A DNA stretch of 64,000 nucleotides from Alphaproteobacteria bacterium (GTDB taxonomy: Bacteria; Pseudomonadota; Alphaproteobacteria; UBA9655). Positions 10,052-21,042 of this stretch are shown here, in pieces. The notes below the pieces were generated by a model. It was not told the origin of the DNA. It ran no database searches and worked only from the letters and a program-made list of their open reading frames with translations. Positions within the stretch are counted from its first letter, which is position 1, and every line of letters starts with the position of its first letter. The stretch is from contig JACDGE010000004.1 in the NCBI GenBank assembly GCA_013815465.1, forward strand, positions 21,425 through 85,424, in the 5' to 3' direction. Position numbers and translations under genes: made by a program.

Positions 10052-11197
10052 ATGCAACTGACTGTTCTTAAAGAACGAAGGCCTTATGAAACGCGGGTCG
10101 CGGCCACCCCCGAGACTGTTAAAAAACTGATTGTCTTGGGCTTTCAGGTTGTCGTGGAAAAAGGGGCGGGCGAAAGCTCTCACTATGTTGATACCGCTTA
10201 CGAAGAAGCCGGAGCCACGATTGAATCCACCCCCAAAAAAGCACTGGAAAAGGCTAATGTCGTTTTAAAAGTAGGCCCTCCCATGACAATAGAAGACGGG
10301 GGAGAGGACGAAGCCTCTCAACTTCCTGAAGGGGCCCTTCTCTTGGGGATACTGCAACCCTATGCTAAGCAAAGCCTTCTGGAAGTTTATAACAAACGTA
10401 AGGTTACGGCCTTTTCTCTTGAACTTGCGCCGCGGATTACGCGAGCACAAGCCCTAGACGTGTTGTCTTCTCAAAGCAACCTTGCAGGTTATCGGGCTGT
10501 GATTGAAGCGGCCAATAGTTTTGAGCGCGCCTTTCCCATGATGATGACAGCAGCAGGAACCATTGCCCCAGCGCGCGTTTTAATTCTAGGCGCAGGTGTC
10601 GCTGGCTTGCAAGCGGTTGCAACAGCCAAGCGCTTAGGCGCCATCGTGAGTGTCTTTGATGTGCGCGCTGTAGCTAAAGAGCAAGTAGAAAGCTTAGGCG
10701 GAACGTTTGTAGAAGTTGAATCTCAAGAGGCAGGCGAAGCAGCTGGTGGCTACGCGAAAGAAATGAGTGACGATTACAAGGCCCGCCAAGCGGCTAAAAT
10801 TAAGGAAGTGCTTCAAAAATCCGATATTGCCATCACCACTGCCTTGATTCCGGGAAAACCTGCTCCCCGACTTCTCACCGCCGATATGGTGAAGGCCATG
10901 AAGCCGGGCTCAGTCATCGTGGATCTTGCTGTTGAATCAGGCGGAAACTGTGAAGGAAGTGTGGTAGGCAAAATTGTTGAGACCAACGGCGTTAAAATTA
11001 TTGGCTACGCCAATATGCCTGGTCGTATCCCTACGGATGCCAGTGCGGTATATGCGCGTAATCTTTTGAATTTACTGACTCTTTGTGTGGATAAGGAATC
11101 CAAGTCCCTTAAAATCAATTGGGAAGACGAAATCATCCAAGCGATTGCTTTGACCCATGATGGGAAAACCTTACAGTCTGAGAAAGGAACAAACTAA
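10052..11197 (+). CDS. pntAA: NAD(P) transhydrogenase subunit alpha part 1
   Basis: 381 aa, [20 protein letters not shown]..., [23 protein letters not shown] Rossmann motif. Confidence 0.93.
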   Translation: MQLTVLKERRPYETRVAATPETVKKLIVLGFQVVVEKGAGESSHYVDTAYEEAGATIESTPKKALEKANVVLKVGPPMTIEDGGEDEASQLPEGALLLGILQPYAKQSLLEVYNKRKVTAFSLELAPRITRAQALDVLSSQSNLAGYRAVIEAANSFERAFPMMMTAAGTIAPARVLILGAGVAGLQAVATAKRLGAIVSVFDVRAVAKEQVESLGGTFVEVESQEAGEAAGGYAKEMSDDYKARQAAKIKEVLQKSDIAITTALIPGKPAPRLLTADMVKAMKPGSVIVDLAVESGGNCEGSVVGKIVETNGVKIIGYANMPGRIPTDASAVYARNLLNLLTLCVDKESKSLKINWEDEIIQAIALTHDGKTLQSEKGTN

Positions 11198-12969
11198 TGG
11201 AAATAATTTCTCCTTTTATCTTAGGATTGACGGTTTTTGTTCTTGCCGTTTTTGTGGGATATTACGTTGTTTGGAAAGTCACCCCCGCTCTCCATTCTCC
11301 CTTAATGTCTGTCACCAACGCGATTTCAAGTGTGATTATTGTGGGGGCAATTCTTGCTGCCGGCTCCGCACAAGATTTAGTCACTAAATTTTTTGGTGTT
11401 GGGGCGGTCGTCATGGCCTCGATCAATATCTTCGGGGGTGTCGTCGTTACCAGGCGTATGCTGGAGATGTTTAATAAAAAAAATGCCGAAGGTAAAAATC
11501 GTTCAAGATTAGCTTATTGGGTGGCGGAGATCTGCTTTAACGTCGCTATCCTAGTAGGATTTGAAATCTATGGTTTAAATGCAAACCTCTCAGCCTTAGC
11601 CTATCTAGCCTCTTCTGTATGCTTTATTTTGGCTTTACAAGGACTTTCCTCCGCAAAAACATCAGAAGGAGGATTGAGGGTAGGGGTTTCAGGAATGATA
11701 TTGGCGGTTGTTGTAACCTTTGCCTCTCCTATGGTAACAAACTATCTAGGGAGCATTACGGGAATTATCGCCGGTGGTATTATTGGAACCATCATCGCAA
11801 AGAAGATTCAAATGACCGCCCTTCCTCAATTGGTCGCTGCCTTTCATAGTTTAGTTGGGCTTGCGGCCGTGTGTGTGGCAGCTGCCGCACTACTGGAACC
11901 TCTGGCCTTTAACATCGGCTCTGTGGGTTCTATTGCGGCTGGTTCTCTCATCGAGATGGGACTTGGTGTTGGGATTGGTGCTATTACGTTTACGGGTTCG
12001 CTCGTGGCGTTTGCCAAACTTCAGGGACTTGTCTCCGGAAATCCACTGATCTTTAAGGGTCAGCATACGATTAATGCGTTGCTTGGGATTGGCCTTATTG
12101 TTTTGCTCATTCTGTTTGCGGCATCAGAGTCACATAATCTGTTTTGGGCCATCACGCTTATTGCGTTTCTATTAGGATTTCTGCTGATTTTACCTATTGG
12201 CGGAGCGGACATGCCCGTTGTTATTTCCATGTTAAATTCTTATTCTGGATGGGCTGCAGCTGGCATTGGGTTTACCCTTGGCAACAGCCTTCTCATCATT
12301 ACGGGAGCCCTCGTGGGCGCATCCGGTGCAATCCTTAGCTATATTATGTGCAAGGGCATGAACCGCTCGATTCTGAATATTATCCTGGGTGGCTTTGGAG
12401 GAGAAGCCGCTGCCGCGTCTCAAGCAAGCGGCGAGCAGCGTCCCTATAAGGCGGGCAGTGCGGAAGACGCTGCTTTCATAATGAAAAATGCCCAGTCCGT
12501 GATCATCGTTCCTGGCTACGGCATGGCCGTTGCCCAGGCCCAACACGCCTTAAGGGAGATGGCTGATATCTTAGGGAAAGAAGGGATTGAGGTTCGGTAT
12601 GCCATTCACCCCGTTGCTGGTCGGATGCCCGGTCATATGAACGTGTTGTTAGCAGAGGCCAATGTGCCTTACGAGAGCGTGTTAGAGCTAGAGGATATTA
12701 ACCGTGACTTTGCTCAAACAGATGTTGCCTTTGTGATTGGCGCGAATGACGTGACCAACCCTTCGGCGAAAACAGATCCGAAAAGTCCGATCTATGGCAT
12801 GCCCATTTTAGATGTGGAAAAGGCAAAAACCGTTCTCTTTGTGAAACGCTCCATGTCTCCAGGCTATGCTGGGGTGGATAATGAGCTCTTCTATCGCGAT
12901 AACACCCTTATGCTCTTTGGGGATGCGAAAAAGATGTGCGAAGAGATTATTAAGGTGTTGGAGGCATAG
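11197..12969 (+). CDS. Fused NAD(P) transhydrogenase alpha part 2 + beta subunit
   Basis: First ~95 aa are alpha2-like ([46 protein letters not shown]); remainder is PntB-like ([25 protein letters not shown]...[20 protein letters not shown]); start overlaps pntAA stop. Confidence 0.92.
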   Translation: MEIISPFILGLTVFVLAVFVGYYVVWKVTPALHSPLMSVTNAISSVIIVGAILAAGSAQDLVTKFFGVGAVVMASINIFGGVVVTRRMLEMFNKKNAEGKNRSRLAYWVAEICFNVAILVGFEIYGLNANLSALAYLASSVCFILALQGLSSAKTSEGGLRVGVSGMILAVVVTFASPMVTNYLGSITGIIAGGIIGTIIAKKIQMTALPQLVAAFHSLVGLAAVCVAAAALLEPLAFNIGSVGSIAAGSLIEMGLGVGIGAITFTGSLVAFAKLQGLVSGNPLIFKGQHTINALLGIGLIVLLILFAASESHNLFWAITLIAFLLGFLLILPIGGADMPVVISMLNSYSGWAAAGIGFTLGNSLLIITGALVGASGAILSYIMCKGMNRSILNIILGGFGGEAAAASQASGEQRPYKAGSAEDAAFIMKNAQSVIIVPGYGMAVAQAQHALREMADILGKEGIEVRYAIHPVAGRMPGHMNVLLAEANVPYESVLELEDINRDFAQTDVAFVIGANDVTNPSAKTDPKSPIYGMPILDVEKAKTVLFVKRSMSPGYAGVDNELFYRDNTLMLFGDAKKMCEEIIKVLEA

Positions 12970-12976
12970 AAGCGAC

Positions 12977-13050
12977 TGGAGCGGGTGAAGGGAATCGGAC
13001 CCTCGTCTGAAGCTTGGGAAGCTACTGCTCTACCATTGAGCTACACCCGC
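12977..13050 (-). tRNA. tRNA-Gly (anticodon CCC), CCA encoded
   Basis: Reverse complement GCGGGTGTAGCTCAATGGTAGAGCAGTAGCTTCCCAAGCTTCAGACGAGGGTCCGATTCCCTTCACCCGCTCCA folds as a cloverleaf; anticodon loop TTCCCAA. Confidence 0.93.
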
Positions 13051-13325
13051 GATATGCCAGATGTATACGCGACTTTAAGAGGTTGCGCAAGACTCTCCTC
13101 GCGTAAAGAAGGGTTTTAGATATAAGTAAAAGGCACCCAGAGGTGCCATTAAGAGAAGATTTTCTCCATAGAAAGCCAGTTTTCTTGAAGCGTTCTGAAT
13201 CAGGACCCCTTCGATGAGGGTTCGTGATGACGACCTTTATTGAGGACTTTGCTCTAACCTACACTTTTAATCACATCTTATTTTCCCTCTTGTTAAAATT
13301 TGAGCCAATCTTTATAAAACATTAA

Positions 13326-14210
13326 TTGAACGGCACAATAATTAATGAGATTCATAGAATGAACAAGCGCCCATTTCTATTCCTAGCCTGTCTCACTCTC
13401 TTATTTCCTATGACCTGCGAAGCCGCCAAAAATGTTGCTGTTGAAGTAACCCCTGCGGTTGGCTACCGCCAAGATAGTCTCAAATGGACCGCAAATGATA
13501 AGAGTTCAGGTCAATGGAAAAACATCAAATTTATTGAATATGGCGCCAAGGCCAAAGCCGTTATTAAAGATCGTTATGTATTTAACTTTGATGTTATGGT
13601 CGGCAATCTTATTGGTGGTTCCTTTCAAGATAATAACTATTTGAATCCGCTCCTAGCCTCAAGCGTACCGGCGCAAAAAGGGTCGAGTTTGTCCTTTCGT
13701 CCCAACTTTGGTATTGGGTACAAGTTTAAGCCAAAACGATGTTTTGCCCTTGTTTCCCAGTTGGGTTTTTTCTATGAGCTACTCTATCTTAAAACAAAAA
13801 AAGTTAACTCCGGCCCCTTTTCTGAATTGAAGGATACGGTTCAATGGTTTGGGCCTTGGATAGGTCTTGATACAACGACGAAGCTAACCCAACGATTGAC
13901 ACTGGATTTAGGTGGAGCTTATCAACTCGCGTTCTATAGGAATAGTGCGACTTGGAATACTCCTTTTATTCAAACCCAGAATAGGACGAATCAGAAGGCA
14001 ACAGGGCAGGGCGTGGCAGGACGGGTTCGACTGCAATATGAAGTTGTTAAATCCGTCAGTCTTGGCGGAGAAGCTGACATTGCTTGGAAGTGGACAAACA
14101 GTGGTCACAGTACGCGAAAATTTGCCGATACACCCACCGTAAAAAATACTCTCACCAAAGTTACAGCGCGTACGTGGGGAGCACGTTTGGTGCTGACAAA
14201 AGCCTTTTGA
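13326..14210 (+). CDS. Putative secreted outer-membrane beta-barrel protein
   Basis: Signal peptide MNKRPFLFLACLTLLFPMTCEAA (probable start 13359), C-terminal RLVLTKAF ending in F. Confidence 0.65.
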   Translation: MNGTIINEIHRMNKRPFLFLACLTLLFPMTCEAAKNVAVEVTPAVGYRQDSLKWTANDKSSGQWKNIKFIEYGAKAKAVIKDRYVFNFDVMVGNLIGGSFQDNNYLNPLLASSVPAQKGSSLSFRPNFGIGYKFKPKRCFALVSQLGFFYELLYLKTKKVNSGPFSELKDTVQWFGPWIGLDTTTKLTQRLTLDLGGAYQLAFYRNSATWNTPFIQTQNRTNQKATGQGVAGRVRLQYEVVKSVSLGGEADIAWKWTNSGHSTRKFADTPTVKNTLTKVTARTWGARLVLTKAF

Positions 14211-14314
14211 TCAGTGCTACAGAATACAGTATTGCAGCGTACAGAAACTCTTAGAATTGAACATATTAGCTCATTTTCCTTTTTCACTCTGGATTTTGTT
14301 AAACTGCAACACTG

Positions 14315-16978
14315 CTAAACTGCATTACTGAGAAGTTGCCGAATAACATACTGCAATATGCCGCCGTGTTTATAGTATTCAACTTCATTTTCTGTATCAA
14401 TCCGACACAAAAGAGGGATCGATTCTTGCGTCCCATCGGGCCGATGAATGCGCGCCGTCATTCCCATCTTGGGATGAATTTTATGCTCAAGCCCCTCGAT
14501 ATCAAACCTTTCAGACCCCTCTAAATTAAGAGTAAGCCGCGTCAAACCTTCCGTAAAAACAAGAGGAAGAACCCCCATACCAATAAGATTACTGCGATGA
14601 ATGCGCTCAAAGCTTTCAGCAATCACAGCTTTTACACCCAAAAGACGGGGGCCTTTCGCCGCCCAATCGCGGGAGGATCCAATCCCATAGTCTTTTCCCG
14701 CAATGATCACGAGGGGCGTTTTTTCCTCTTGATAGCGCATGGCCGCATCATAAATAGAAAGGAGTTCTCCGCTCGGAATATGGCGTGTCACGCCTCCCGT
14801 GATGCCCAGTGTCATCTCATTTTGCAGGCGAATGTTAGCAAAGGTACCGCGCATCATGACTTCATGATTTCCTCGCCGGGCCCCATAAGAGTTAAAGTCC
14901 CCGACTTCCACATTATGTTCCAAAAGATACAGCCCCGCTGGACTCTCGACTTTTATACTCCCCGCAGGCGAAATATGATCCGTACTGATACTATCCCCTA
15001 AAATCGCGAGAGGGCGGGCTCCCTTAATATCTTTAGGAGCAGCAGGGGTTTTCGGCATATCGTCAAAGAAGGGGGGAGTTTTGACGTAAGTACTCGTGGG
15101 CCACCCATAAGTGAGGTCACCCTCAATTTTCAGTTTCTTCCAATCCTCATCTCCTTCAAAAACGTTCGCATACCGTTTGGTAAACATATCTGGCGTCAGC
15201 GAGCTCTGAATCACCGCCTCAATGTCTTTGCTTGAAGGCCAAATATGACGCAAATAAACATCCCGACCTGTCTGATCTTGACCCAAAGGATCTTGGGTAA
15301 GATCAACAAGCATAGAACCGGCAATGGCATAAGCCACCACAAGAGGAGGAGATGCCAAATAATTCATTTTCACTTGAGGATGAACCCGTCCCTCAAAGTT
15401 TCGGTTACCCGAAAGAACCGCTGCAACGGAGAGATCATTGTCATCAATCGCTTGTGCAATGGGATCAAATAAAGGACCTGAATTACCAATACAGGTGGTG
15501 CAGCCATATCCCACCAAATTAAAGCCAAGGGCATCAAGGTGTTTTTGGAGCCCTGCTTTTTCATAGTAGTCCGTCACAACTTGACTCCCCGGCGCCAAGG
15601 ACGTTTTGACCCATGGTTTTGTTGTCAAACCCTTTTGCACCGCATTCCGTGCCAGTAGCGCGGCCCCTACCATGACCCGCGGATTCGATGTATTGGTACA
15701 GCTCGTAATGGCTGCAATCACCACATCACCATGGTTTAAGGTATAAGGTTGATTATTTACAGGGACATCCCGCTTCCCTTCTCTCTCTTCATGAGCAAGA
15801 GTTGAAGCGGCGGATGTCCTAGCGTTTTTAAGCAGAATTTTATCTTGAGGTCGAGTAGGCCCGGCGATGGTCGGCTCCACGTCACCTAGATTTAACATAA
15901 CCGTATCTGTAAAGAGGGGCTCTTCTTTCCCGCCCCATAACCCTTGGGCTTTTGCATAAGCTTCGACCAATTTGACCCGGTGGGGATCCCTACCCGTAAA
16001 ATTGAGGTAGGAAATGGTTTCCCCATCTATCGGAAAAATTCCACACGTTGCCCCATATTCAGGCGACATGTTCCCAATGGTGGCGCGATCTGCAATGGTG
16101 AGGTGCTTCACGCCAGGGCCATAAAACTCCACAAATTTCCCAACAACCCCTTTTGCACGCAACATTTGGGTGATGGTGAGGACTAGATCCGTGGCCGTCG
16201 TTCCTTCCCTCAGGTGGCCATCCAAGCGAAATCCGACCACATCAGGAATGACCATCGAAAAAGGTTGACCGAGCATGGCCGCTTCTGCCTCTATGCCGCC
16301 CACGCCCCAACCCAGAATCCCCAGACCATTAATCATGGTGGTATGGCTATCTGTTCCCACCAGTGTATCGGGATAGACCTCTGTTGTATCCCCTCGCGTG
16401 TTTGTCCACACCACTTGACCCAAGTATTCAAGATTCACTTGATGGCAAATCCCTGTACCAGGAGGTACCACTCTGAAATTATGAAACGCTTTTTGTCCCC
16501 ACTTTAAAAAGGCATAACGCTCAAAATTTCGTTCAACTTCTCGGTGGACATTGAATTGATAAGCACCCTCCGTTGCGTATCGATCCACTATGACCGAATG
16601 ATCAATGATAAGATCGACAGAAGCGAGAGGATTAATGATCGTCGGATCCCCATTCATGCGAAAAATCGCATCGCGCATTGCCGCCAAATCCACAACGGCA
16701 GGCACACCCGTAAAATCTTGCATCAAGACCCGAGCGGGCGTAAACGCAATTTCTGCTTGAGACGTCCGTGTTTTCACCCATTCCGCGAGGGCTTCAATAT
16801 CCTTTGCTTTGACACTGCGTTCGTCCTGCAATCGCAACATGTTTTCAAGAAGAATTTTTAAGCAATACGGAAGGCGAGAAATATCCCCGAGGTATTTAGA
16901 CGCTTTTTCGAGGGAGTAATAGGTATAGTCTTCCCCCTCAACAGTGAGGGTTTCACGCGTTTGAAGGTGGTATGACAT
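14315..16978 (-). CDS. acnA: Aconitate hydratase
   Basis: 887 aa, TDSHTTMINGLGILGWGVGGIEAEAAMLGQP, SCTNTSNP, GYGCTTCIGNSGPL. Confidence 0.97.
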   Translation of the reverse strand: MSYHLQTRETLTVEGEDYTYYSLEKASKYLGDISRLPYCLKILLENMLRLQDERSVKAKDIEALAEWVKTRTSQAEIAFTPARVLMQDFTGVPAVVDLAAMRDAIFRMNGDPTIINPLASVDLIIDHSVIVDRYATEGAYQFNVHREVERNFERYAFLKWGQKAFHNFRVVPPGTGICHQVNLEYLGQVVWTNTRGDTTEVYPDTLVGTDSHTTMINGLGILGWGVGGIEAEAAMLGQPFSMVIPDVVGFRLDGHLREGTTATDLVLTITQMLRAKGVVGKFVEFYGPGVKHLTIADRATIGNMSPEYGATCGIFPIDGETISYLNFTGRDPHRVKLVEAYAKAQGLWGGKEEPLFTDTVMLNLGDVEPTIAGPTRPQDKILLKNARTSAASTLAHEEREGKRDVPVNNQPYTLNHGDVVIAAITSCTNTSNPRVMVGAALLARNAVQKGLTTKPWVKTSLAPGSQVVTDYYEKAGLQKHLDALGFNLVGYGCTTCIGNSGPLFDPIAQAIDDNDLSVAAVLSGNRNFEGRVHPQVKMNYLASPPLVVAYAIAGSMLVDLTQDPLGQDQTGRDVYLRHIWPSSKDIEAVIQSSLTPDMFTKRYANVFEGDEDWKKLKIEGDLTYGWPTSTYVKTPPFFDDMPKTPAAPKDIKGARPLAILGDSISTDHISPAGSIKVESPAGLYLLEHNVEVGDFNSYGARRGNHEVMMRGTFANIRLQNEMTLGITGGVTRHIPSGELLSIYDAAMRYQEEKTPLVIIAGKDYGIGSSRDWAAKGPRLLGVKAVIAESFERIHRSNLIGMGVLPLVFTEGLTRLTLNLEGSERFDIEGLEHKIHPKMGMTARIHRPDGTQESIPLLCRIDTENEVEYYKHGGILQYVIRQLLSNAV

Positions 16979-17045
16979 AGGTGGGTTCCCTGTTATTATA
17001 TGGACTCATTGTACTAAAAATTTGGGTGTTTGGCTAGTACAGCGC

Positions 17046-18218
17046 TCACTGAAGTTCCTGCATCGTTATATGCTCTGCCGATATTATTTTTTTAACATCG
17101 TTTTTGTTCGTAGGTTGGATTTTCATTTGTAAAAAGGTCGCTCCTGGGACTTTAAAGTTGAGCTCTTTTAAATCAATAGGGGTATAAGAGCTCGTAATGG
17201 GCATGGGATACAAGCTCCGGTCTCCCTGGAATAAAACAATATTTTTTACATAGTACACCCGATCATCCAAATCCTTTATCGTACTCCAAAGGGTAGGTGC
17301 TGCCCCTTTCAGAACAGGAACCGAGAGAGAGTCATTCAAGGCCGTTGCTTGGTATAAAGCAACTTGGCGGGAATCAGGTGTCGGGAAATTATTTAACAGG
17401 ACCTGGCCCCGTGCAAACCGGGATGGGGGTGTAAAGTCCCCTGGCATTCCCATAAGATTAGCTTCCCCTTTATAAGAGCTGCTCTTATAGATTTCTTTAT
17501 AATTTTGAAATTTTGCATCGAATTTTTTATTAGGCGTTTTATTATCTGCCCGCAAAGAATCATAGTAAGTTGCATTTTTAAGTTGCCAATCAAAGGAAGG
17601 CGCATTGGTCATCACATCTCCTGCCTTCTCATAAATTATTGTTTGGCCATCGATGAATTCGATAACAGCACTTTCCCCATTTTTATCGCGAATGACAAAA
17701 TGAATGGGGAGATCTTTTATAAAAATTCCTTCCTTTTCCCTGACCGCCGATTGAACAAGCTGGTGCGAACGAATGAGATCCAGAGCTTCGGACACTTTTT
17801 TTGTTTGGGACAATAGAAAAGCCGCTACATCATAAATCGCCAAAACAGGCTTTTTGTCTGCTTCATCATAGGCTGGATAGATGGTCCCGGGGAGGTAAAG
17901 AATGGCGACAGAGAGACCTTCCGTATTCATTCCATCGATAATCTTCTCTCCGTTAAAGGCAGCCCGCCCCACGTACCCATATTCATTTGTCCACGTTGCC
18001 AACTGAGAGGCTGGAATTTTATCCGCATCCAAAACCACATCTGTCGTATTCTCAGCACCAATGAATCCAAGCTTTTCTTGAAACGCTAGATTAACAAGAA
18101 AATCAAGAGTACGAGCTTCAATGTGGTAGCCCCCTTTGTTAATAAAGACATCGCTGCAAGCCAGGGTATGAGAGGGCACCGAGGTTGTGAGGGCTAACGC
18201 AATGATCAGTTTTTTCAT
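17046..18218 (-). CDS. Secreted linear amide C-N hydrolase (choloylglycine hydrolase / penicillin V acylase family)
   Basis: Signal peptide followed by ACSDVFINKGGYHIEARTLDF; N-terminal Cys after the A-C site typical of Ntn hydrolases; GMNTEGLSVAILYLPG. Confidence 0.85.
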   Translation of the reverse strand: MKKLIIALALTTSVPSHTLACSDVFINKGGYHIEARTLDFLVNLAFQEKLGFIGAENTTDVVLDADKIPASQLATWTNEYGYVGRAAFNGEKIIDGMNTEGLSVAILYLPGTIYPAYDEADKKPVLAIYDVAAFLLSQTKKVSEALDLIRSHQLVQSAVREKEGIFIKDLPIHFVIRDKNGESAVIEFIDGQTIIYEKAGDVMTNAPSFDWQLKNATYYDSLRADNKTPNKKFDAKFQNYKEIYKSSSYKGEANLMGMPGDFTPPSRFARGQVLLNNFPTPDSRQVALYQATALNDSLSVPVLKGAAPTLWSTIKDLDDRVYYVKNIVLFQGDRSLYPMPITSSYTPIDLKELNFKVPGATFLQMKIQPTNKNDVKKIISAEHITMQELQ

Positions 18219-18454
18219 AAGAAGTCTCCTTTTCTGTAGAATGAGGGGAAAAAATTAATAAACAACTAATCAGGTAGTGTTAAAACCTCCAAATTCGTCA
18301 TTGCGAGCGGAGCGGACCAAAAATAATACAATACTATATATTGGCTGAACTATAAAATCATTTATACATATTGCCTGTAATAACATATTGCATTTTTAAT
18401 CTTATTTCTATGGAGTTTATTATGGTTTCGAATGCTTTAAATGTTGGTGCAGCA

Positions 18455-18637
18455 TTATTTACACTTGGGCTCTGATCTGGCATACTCTCTATATAAAGAG
18501 GAATCAATTCCTGACTCATCCATATAGACGATTTTCTCCGAATCTAATGCTTTTAGTTTCGTTAAAAACTCTTGTTTCTTTTGTTCATTTCTCACTTTGT
18601 ATAGGGTGGTTTTTTTACGCGTTATACCAAGTTTCAA
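18455..18637 (-). pseudogene. IS630-family transposase remnant
   Basis: GITRKKTTLYKVRNEQKKQEFLTKLKALDSEKIVYMDESGID; internal fragment only. Confidence 0.7.
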
Positions 18638-18954
18638 AGATTTGGAATGTTTTGTTAACCTGCCTGGTGATTATCCCTGCACGAAGATTCAGATGGATTA
18701 TCAAAAGCCTTCTTCAAAGGCAGAGCCTTTTTTATTGAAAACTGAGAAGAAGCGGGACTATAGCATTCCCGTAACTGCAAAGTCTGAGGAGCCTGAACCT
18801 GAAGTGACTAATGAAAAATCAAAAGTCCCTGAAACCCTTAAATCCTTTGAAATCCCCTGAATTTTCTTCAGAAAACAGAGAAGCATTGGTGTGATTTAAT
18901 CATCCTCCTTAAGGTAGTGCATGTATGGAAACATAATTTAAGATCATCCATATC

Positions 18955-20469
18955 TTAATACCACTTTTCAAACAATGCCGGAACAATGTTTTCGATATCC
19001 CGAAAACTTTTGCATTCATACTTCTGTATAGCCGTTTTTAGCTTTTCTTTATCTAGTGTAAGCTCTATTTCTTCTTCATTTGCTAGCGTTTCAAAGAGTT
19101 CAGCTGCATAAGAAAAAAGCGCTTCTGGGAGTGGCATTGGAAATTTAATATGGCCAAAGCGGCTTTTTAGGTATTTTTCTTCAATGGGATTATTAGATGA
19201 AACTAAAACAAGCTTAGAAGGCACAGGTAATTTAATCCCTTCTCCTTCTACTCCTACACCAAAATAGGTTGTGGACAGTTTCGAAAAATCACCATTAAAA
19301 ACACGCTTTGCTGGCGCTTCATATTCTTTATCATTCAGCCAATTTGCTTCATCCATAGTCACAACTGATCCTCTCGTCCGTTGACGACACTGATTTCTGA
19401 GGACCTTTAGAAAAGCTCCAGGATGTGTATCCCCGCCTTCAAGTTCAGCTGCAGAGGTGATGATCAACGGCTCATAGGAAACACTCATCGGAAGAAGCGC
19501 CTGAATCCAATCAACAAGTTGTTTTGCAAAATGTGTTTTTCCAATGCCTCCCTCTCCATAAAGAAAAAGGGGTTTTGGCTGGGTTCCTTTCCCCATAAGG
19601 CTTTTAACAAACAATCTGATATTTGCCTTAAGCAGTGAAAGGGAAAGATCATCCTCTTCAAAGGGCTGATATTTTTTGAAAAATTGATCAACTTTACTTA
19701 TAATACCTTGTTTTATTCTTCTCTCTATAAGATCTTTCTTTAAGATCCCTTTATCAAGAGGGAGGTCGTTATTGTCTTCATCCCTAAGGTAAAGAGAAGG
19801 TTTGGGTTCATATATTGTTAATCCTAAAGTAAAAGAGAGAAAATCTAAGGCACGCTTCTCTTCAAAAGGATTTTGGCGAGCCACCATCAACTTTTCAATA
19901 ATAACAGGCCACAAAGGATTGGGGATAAAGCACTGCTTTTGAACATATTCTTTTTCAAGATCATCTACAGGGTGCGTTGGTTTTTTATAAAGATTATACC
20001 CCGCACGAACCCCATCCATCAAATAATAAAGCCCGCTAAGAATAGAAATGCTACCGCCATAAGAATCAGGGCCGAGTAGATAAGTAGTGGCTCCTCCCAT
20101 CAACACCACTAATGCACCGGCTTCATATGCCGGTCGTAAAATTGTATGTCTTCGCACAGCAGCTAGATGTGCAAGACATTCAGCTTTGTAAGCTTTTAGG
20201 CTCTCTTCATCTTCCTCTGACAATAGTTGTATGCTTTGAATCTCTTGCTTTTCCTCTTTATCTGACGGGGGATCAATGTTGTGCGAGCACCCCATTTTCT
20301 CTATAAGAGGACGGTATTTTTTCTGAATTATCTTCAGATTGCTTCCCTCGTTATAATCTAAGTTCCCAGGAGGGTTGCCTTGAGAGGAACCGCCTTCACC
20401 GCCAGCAAAGGCTCCCCAACAGATGGTATTGACACAAACAACCAAGAACAACTTTTTCATCACATTCAT
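18955..20469 (-). CDS. AAA+ ATPase with N-terminal signal peptide and hydrophobic hairpin
   Basis: MNVMKKLFLVVCVNTICWGAFAGG; hydrophobic AGALVVLMGGATTYLLGP; Walker A GEGGIGKTHFAKQL; Walker B-like GSVVTMDEAN; sensor-like LVLVSSNN. Confidence 0.75.
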   Translation of the reverse strand: MNVMKKLFLVVCVNTICWGAFAGGEGGSSQGNPPGNLDYNEGSNLKIIQKKYRPLIEKMGCSHNIDPPSDKEEKQEIQSIQLLSEEDEESLKAYKAECLAHLAAVRRHTILRPAYEAGALVVLMGGATTYLLGPDSYGGSISILSGLYYLMDGVRAGYNLYKKPTHPVDDLEKEYVQKQCFIPNPLWPVIIEKLMVARQNPFEEKRALDFLSFTLGLTIYEPKPSLYLRDEDNNDLPLDKGILKKDLIERRIKQGIISKVDQFFKKYQPFEEDDLSLSLLKANIRLFVKSLMGKGTQPKPLFLYGEGGIGKTHFAKQLVDWIQALLPMSVSYEPLIITSAAELEGGDTHPGAFLKVLRNQCRQRTRGSVVTMDEANWLNDKEYEAPAKRVFNGDFSKLSTTYFGVGVEGEGIKLPVPSKLVLVSSNNPIEEKYLKSRFGHIKFPMPLPEALFSYAAELFETLANEEEIELTLDKEKLKTAIQKYECKSFRDIENIVPALFEKWY

Positions 20470-20579
20470 AATAAAAACCTCGAATAATTAAAATAATTGT
20501 AGATATTATTTTTACTTTATAAGTTTTTCAATTAAAAACTAGCGTTGATTGATAATAAAAAGCAAAATGGGGGGAATTT

Positions 20580-20705
20580 GCCGTATCGCCAGGACTTGCG
20601 CCTGTGCTCGGAGGCTATCTGACTTACCACAATGGTTGGCAAGTCGTTGATCGATTGGACCTTATGCAACAATTAGGGCGTCAGGTGAACCCAACTCAAA
20701 AATGA
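20580..20705 (+). pseudogene. MFS (DHA-type) transporter remnant
   Basis: Frame reads AVSPGLAPVLGGYLTYHNGWQVVDRLDLMQQLGRQVNPTQK*; matches the xxxPxLGGYLT..W motif of drug MFS pumps with no intact ORF. Confidence 0.45.
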
Positions 20706-21042
20706 GGAGTCTCAAATAATTTAGGAAAGAGATGCAAAAAAAGAGCCTCCAATGATCTAATACAAATAAATTATCTTTGGTTATAAAATCTTTCTTCTCC
20801 TCAATTCTCCTTTCTTATTGGCAGCAACATTCTTTCCTATCAACCCATATCCTATGCATGATAACGGCTAATTTCCTCGCAACTGCAACTGCTGCTTTTT
20901 TAAAACCTTTTTCTTGGCAATTCACAATTCCCAAATTTTTAATTTATAAAAAGATGATGATATAAGTGAAGTATTATGAGGGGGAAAGAAGTAAAAGGTA
21001 AGGTAAACTGTTTATTAGGGCTCTTGGGGCATAAGACGCTCT

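Noticed and set aside
13132-13147. GGCACCCAGAGGTGCC hairpin between the tRNA and the next gene
   Set aside because: Only a 6-bp stem with no clear U tract in either direction; too weak to call a terminator.
14336-16861. Multiple plus-strand ORFs opposite acnA (e.g. 14597..15001, 16214..16507)
   Set aside because: Antisense to a well-conserved acnA gene; no recognisable domains or RBS.
18597-18860. 87-aa plus ORF (LPGDYPCTKIQMDYQKPSSKAEP...)
   Set aside because: Starts inside an IS630 remnant; probably a chimeric fragment of a disrupted gene, not a supported CDS.
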